DNA of 8,199 nucleotides, taken from assembly GCA_031288885.1 (NCBI GenBank), contig JAITQP010000053.1, positions 1 through 8,199 of the forward strand. Direction: 5' to 3'. This document shows positions 6,349-8,199 of the stretch, piece after piece. Positions within the stretch are counted from its first letter, which is position 1. Each line of letters starts with the position of its first letter. Both the position numbers and the translations under genes were made by a program. The notes beneath the pieces were generated by a model, which saw only the letters and a program-made list of their open reading frames with translations, was not told the origin of the DNA and made no database searches. This DNA is from Prevotellaceae bacterium. GTDB lineage: Bacteria; Bacteroidota; Bacteroidia; Bacteroidales; UBA932.

Positions 6349-6467
6349 ACAACTTAACTTTCTTGCGGAACGAATTTTGGAGAGCGCAATTATCAACAAA
6401 ATATTACGGAGGTGGAGGACAAAGATTTAAAACAGCTTGGGTGGTTGGCACGGTTGGTCGCGGCGGC

Positions 6468-6953
6468 CTACATTTTTACCAGCAGCGATACGGCGTAGGC
6501 GGCAACGCCCTCCTCACGCCCTACAAAGCCAAGCGTTTCGGTGGTGGTGGCCTTTATGCTGATGCTGTCGGGGCTGGTTTGCATCACGTTGGCAAGGCAC
6601 TGCTGCATGTCGGGTATCAGGTCTTTTACCTTGGGGCGCTGCAGGCACAGCACTATATCGGCGTTGCCCAGCTCGTAGCCCTTTTCGCGCACCATGCTCA
6701 TGGTGCGCTTCAGCAAGATTTTGCTGTCGATACCCTTGTACTCGGCGTTGACGTCGGGGAAGTGGTAGCCTATGTCGCGCAGGTTGGCGGCGCCCAGCAG
6801 CGCGTCGCAGAGGGCGTGAATGGCGACGTCGCCGTCGGAGTGGGCAACGGCGCCCTTGCTGTGCGCCACCCTTACGCCGCACAGCCACAGCTCCAGCCCG
6901 TCGGCTAAGCGGTGCACATCGTAGCCATTGCCTATGCGAAAGGGGGTGCTCAT
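6468..6953 (-). CDS. ispF: 2-C-methyl-D-erythritol 2,4-cyclodiphosphate synthase
   Basis: IspF catalyses the fifth step of the methylerythritol phosphate route to isoprenoids. It cyclises CDP-methylerythritol phosphate and releases CMP, acting as a cytoplasmic trimer. The 161-residue length is typical. The metal site is visible as D12 and H14 in G-N-G-Y-D-V-H-R-L and H46 in the H-S-D-G-D-V-A-I-H-A-L segment (38-48). Other landmarks are L-Q-R-P-K (103-107 approximately), K-A-T-T-T-E (134-139) and G-F-V-G-R-E-E-G (142-149), which carry conserved catalytic and nucleotide-binding residues. No key residue is missing. Its ATG at 6953 shares one base with the porV stop (TAATG), so translation is likely coupled to porV and the ORF start is firm. 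It has no promoter of its own that I can see. Confidence 0.96.
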   Translation of the reverse strand: MSTPFRIGNGYDVHRLADGLELWLCGVRVAHSKGAVAHSDGDVAIHALCDALLGAANLRDIGYHFPDVNAEYKGIDSKILLKRTMSMVREKGYELGNADIVLCLQRPKVKDLIPDMQQCLANVMQTSPDSISIKATTTETLGFVGREEGVAAYAVSLLVKM

Positions 6954-8125
6954 TAGCGTGGTGAGGAAAGACGTACGGTGTTTAAGTCAAAGAATAGCGA
7001 TATGCGGAGCGTATTCGACAGCGGATCTAAGGTGGTAAAGGGGTATAGGTAGGAAACGTTTAGCCCCATAAAGTTGTACTTGATGCCTGCGCCAAAGGTA
7101 ATGTAGCGGCGGTTGCCCTTGCGTATGGAGTCGTGAAAGTAGCCCGCGCGCGCGAAAAACAGCTTGCGGTACCCGTACTCCACTCCGCCGCCTATCATAA
7201 TTTCGCTCACCTCCTCCTCCCACCCGTAGGGCGCGTCGTAAAACGACTGGAACATGCCCTCTACGGCACCCACCGAGTTGTTTTTGCCCAGCAGTATTTG
7301 TCCGGAGTCCAAGTCCATGACGGGAGGCGTGGGCACCAGCAGCTTGCTGAACTCCAGTCCGGTCATAAAGCTGTTGTCCTCGTCTATGTTGAAGGTGTAC
7401 TGCCCGCCCAGCCGGATGGTGGCGGGGAGGAAGTAGCGGTCGGTGTTTTCTTTAATGTACGCCACCTTTGTTCCCATGTTCGTTATGGTTGCCCCCCATG
7501 CGTAGTCGTTATCGCCGTGCTGGTTCTGGTAGTAAACAGCCATATCAATGCTAAAAGCGTTTGCCGGCGAGATGGCGTTGCTTTCGCCCTCAGACTTCAG
7601 ATATCCTCCCGTAAGGTCGGAGCGGATGTAGCGCGGCGTGAGCGCGGCCGACACGTGGTTGCCAAAGCGGCGGGCGTACGAAAAATCTATGGTAAACTCG
7701 TTTGGGTTTACGTTTGTAACAAGATGCCCGTATTCGTCCATAATCTCCATTTCCCCAAGCGAAAAGTAGCGGATGGACATGCCGATGCTTTGCATTGCGC
7801 CGATGCGGTAGAAGAACGATCCGTACGTAATGTTTACGTCCTGCACAAGGTTTGCCAGCCACGGGGTGATGGACAGCCCGAACCCCATTTGCGGCTCGGC
7901 AAAAGGATACTTGGCGGCGTTGTGGTGCTGCGAGTGGATATCGGGCGATGTGGCGACGCCCATATCGCCCATGCCGGCTGCGCGCGCGTCGGGGATTACG
8001 CTCATGATGGAAACGGCCACCGGAATAGGGTTCAAGTCTTTAGTCCCCGTTTGGGCTACGGCGCAGAGCGGCAGCAGCGCTGCGGCTAAAAAAGAAAATC
8101 GTTTGGCTGAAGTTGTTGGTAGCAT
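6953..8125 (-). CDS. porV: type IX secretion system outer-membrane protein PorV (LptO)
   Basis: PorV is a beta-barrel of the type IX secretion system. In Porphyromonas and Flavobacterium it carries cargo from the translocon to the attachment complex at the outer membrane. The 390-residue precursor has a signal peptide (basic K8-R9, hydrophobic 10-22, likely signal peptidase I cut after A-V-A at 24). The family signature P-D-A-R-A-A-G-M-G-D-M-G-V-A-T-S-P-D (45-62) is followed by S-Q-H-H-N-A-A-K-Y-P-F (65-75) and I-T-P-W-L-A-N-L-V-Q-D-V-N (86-98). Alternating hydrophobic strands rich in Gly and aromatics continue to the end. Homologues usually have N-P-A-K where this one has N-A-A-K. A cysteine at 21 does not sit in a proper lipobox, so I expect soluble signal cleavage. 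In several Bacteroidota porV follows porU; here a strong promoter stands directly upstream, and whatever lies further up is outside the window. ispF overlaps its stop codon. Confidence 0.92.
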   Translation of the reverse strand: MLPTTSAKRFSFLAAALLPLCAVAQTGTKDLNPIPVAVSIMSVIPDARAAGMGDMGVATSPDIHSQHHNAAKYPFAEPQMGFGLSITPWLANLVQDVNITYGSFFYRIGAMQSIGMSIRYFSLGEMEIMDEYGHLVTNVNPNEFTIDFSYARRFGNHVSAALTPRYIRSDLTGGYLKSEGESNAISPANAFSIDMAVYYQNQHGDNDYAWGATITNMGTKVAYIKENTDRYFLPATIRLGGQYTFNIDEDNSFMTGLEFSKLLVPTPPVMDLDSGQILLGKNNSVGAVEGMFQSFYDAPYGWEEEVSEIMIGGGVEYGYRKLFFARAGYFHDSIRKGNRRYITFGAGIKYNFMGLNVSYLYPFTTLDPLSNTLRISLFFDLNTVRLSSPR

Positions 8126-8162
8126 TCAATATTAATATTAAAAAGCCATGCTTGTTGGATTA

Positions 8163-8194
8163 CAAATATAGAGAAAAGTATTTTAGGATGCAAA
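8163..8194 (-). promoter_or_regulatory. Bacteroidota-type promoter for porV-ispF
   Basis: On the minus strand TTTG (8194-8191) is followed by a 20-base gap and a perfect TATATTTG (8170-8163). The start of transcription should fall near 8157, giving a leader of about 30 bases. That leader includes a perfect 12-base palindrome AATATTAATATT at 8128-8139, just before the ATG at 8125. Confidence 0.75.
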
Positions 8195-8199
8195 ATTTT

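Noticed and set aside
7133..8089. Plus-strand open frame of 318 codons opposite porV
   Set aside because: It is antisense to a conserved gene with a good promoter, signal peptide and family signature, and its product resembles no family I know.
8096..8199. Minus-strand frame open from the right edge to a TAG near 8096, possibly the tail of an upstream gene such as porU
   Set aside because: The stretch contains a canonical promoter and is very AT-rich, and its translation resembles nothing conserved. The open frame is probably chance, though the short view does not exclude an upstream gene end.

Overview
This window looks like a piece of chromosome from the phylum Bacteroidota, probably the order Bacteroidales. 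Three things point there. There is a gene for PorV, the outer-membrane barrel of the type IX secretion system, which is found essentially only in this phylum. There is a fused SpmA-SpmB membrane protein of the kind common in non-sporulating Bacteroidota. There are also three well-formed promoters of the phylum's own type (a TTG/TTTG box, a gap of 18-20 bases, then TAnnTTTG). By eye the genes are moderately GC-rich, while the gaps between them are very AT-rich.

Layout, left to right. Bases 1-30 hold the first ten codons of a minus-strand gene, perhaps an M16-type peptidase, with its promoter at 52-82. A divergent spacer of about 530 bases follows. It contains a small GC-rich repeat patch and a large AT-rich hairpin system. 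A plus-strand AAA ATPase with a DUF4143-type C-terminus (558-1754) and the SpmA-SpmB fusion (1849-3078) come next. The fusion gene meets a minus-strand YhbP-like flavin-fold protein (3075-3551) tail to tail, and their stop codons overlap. Upstream of that on the minus strand are a cobalamin-dependent class II ribonucleotide reductase, nrdJ (3569-6190), a 277-base spacer with a tandem repeat and a weak terminator-like hairpin, ispF (6468-6953) and porV (6953-8125). The porV promoter lies at 8163-8194.

How the genes work together. porV and ispF share a TAATG junction and are almost certainly one transcript, although one serves protein export and the other isoprenoid synthesis. nrdJ and the yhbP-like gene are closely spaced and probably form a second unit; nrdJ supplies deoxyribonucleotides without oxygen or a partner subunit but needs adenosylcobalamin. 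The ATPase has its own promoter, and the SpmA-SpmB gene follows it by 94 bases.

I see no CRISPR array, RNA gene, transposase, phage module or clear new defence system. The most unusual material is non-coding: the competing inverted repeats at 291-426, the 10-base-periodic GC patch at 183-225, and the tandem repeat at 6309-6348 upstream of nrdJ. The genes themselves belong to recognisable families.
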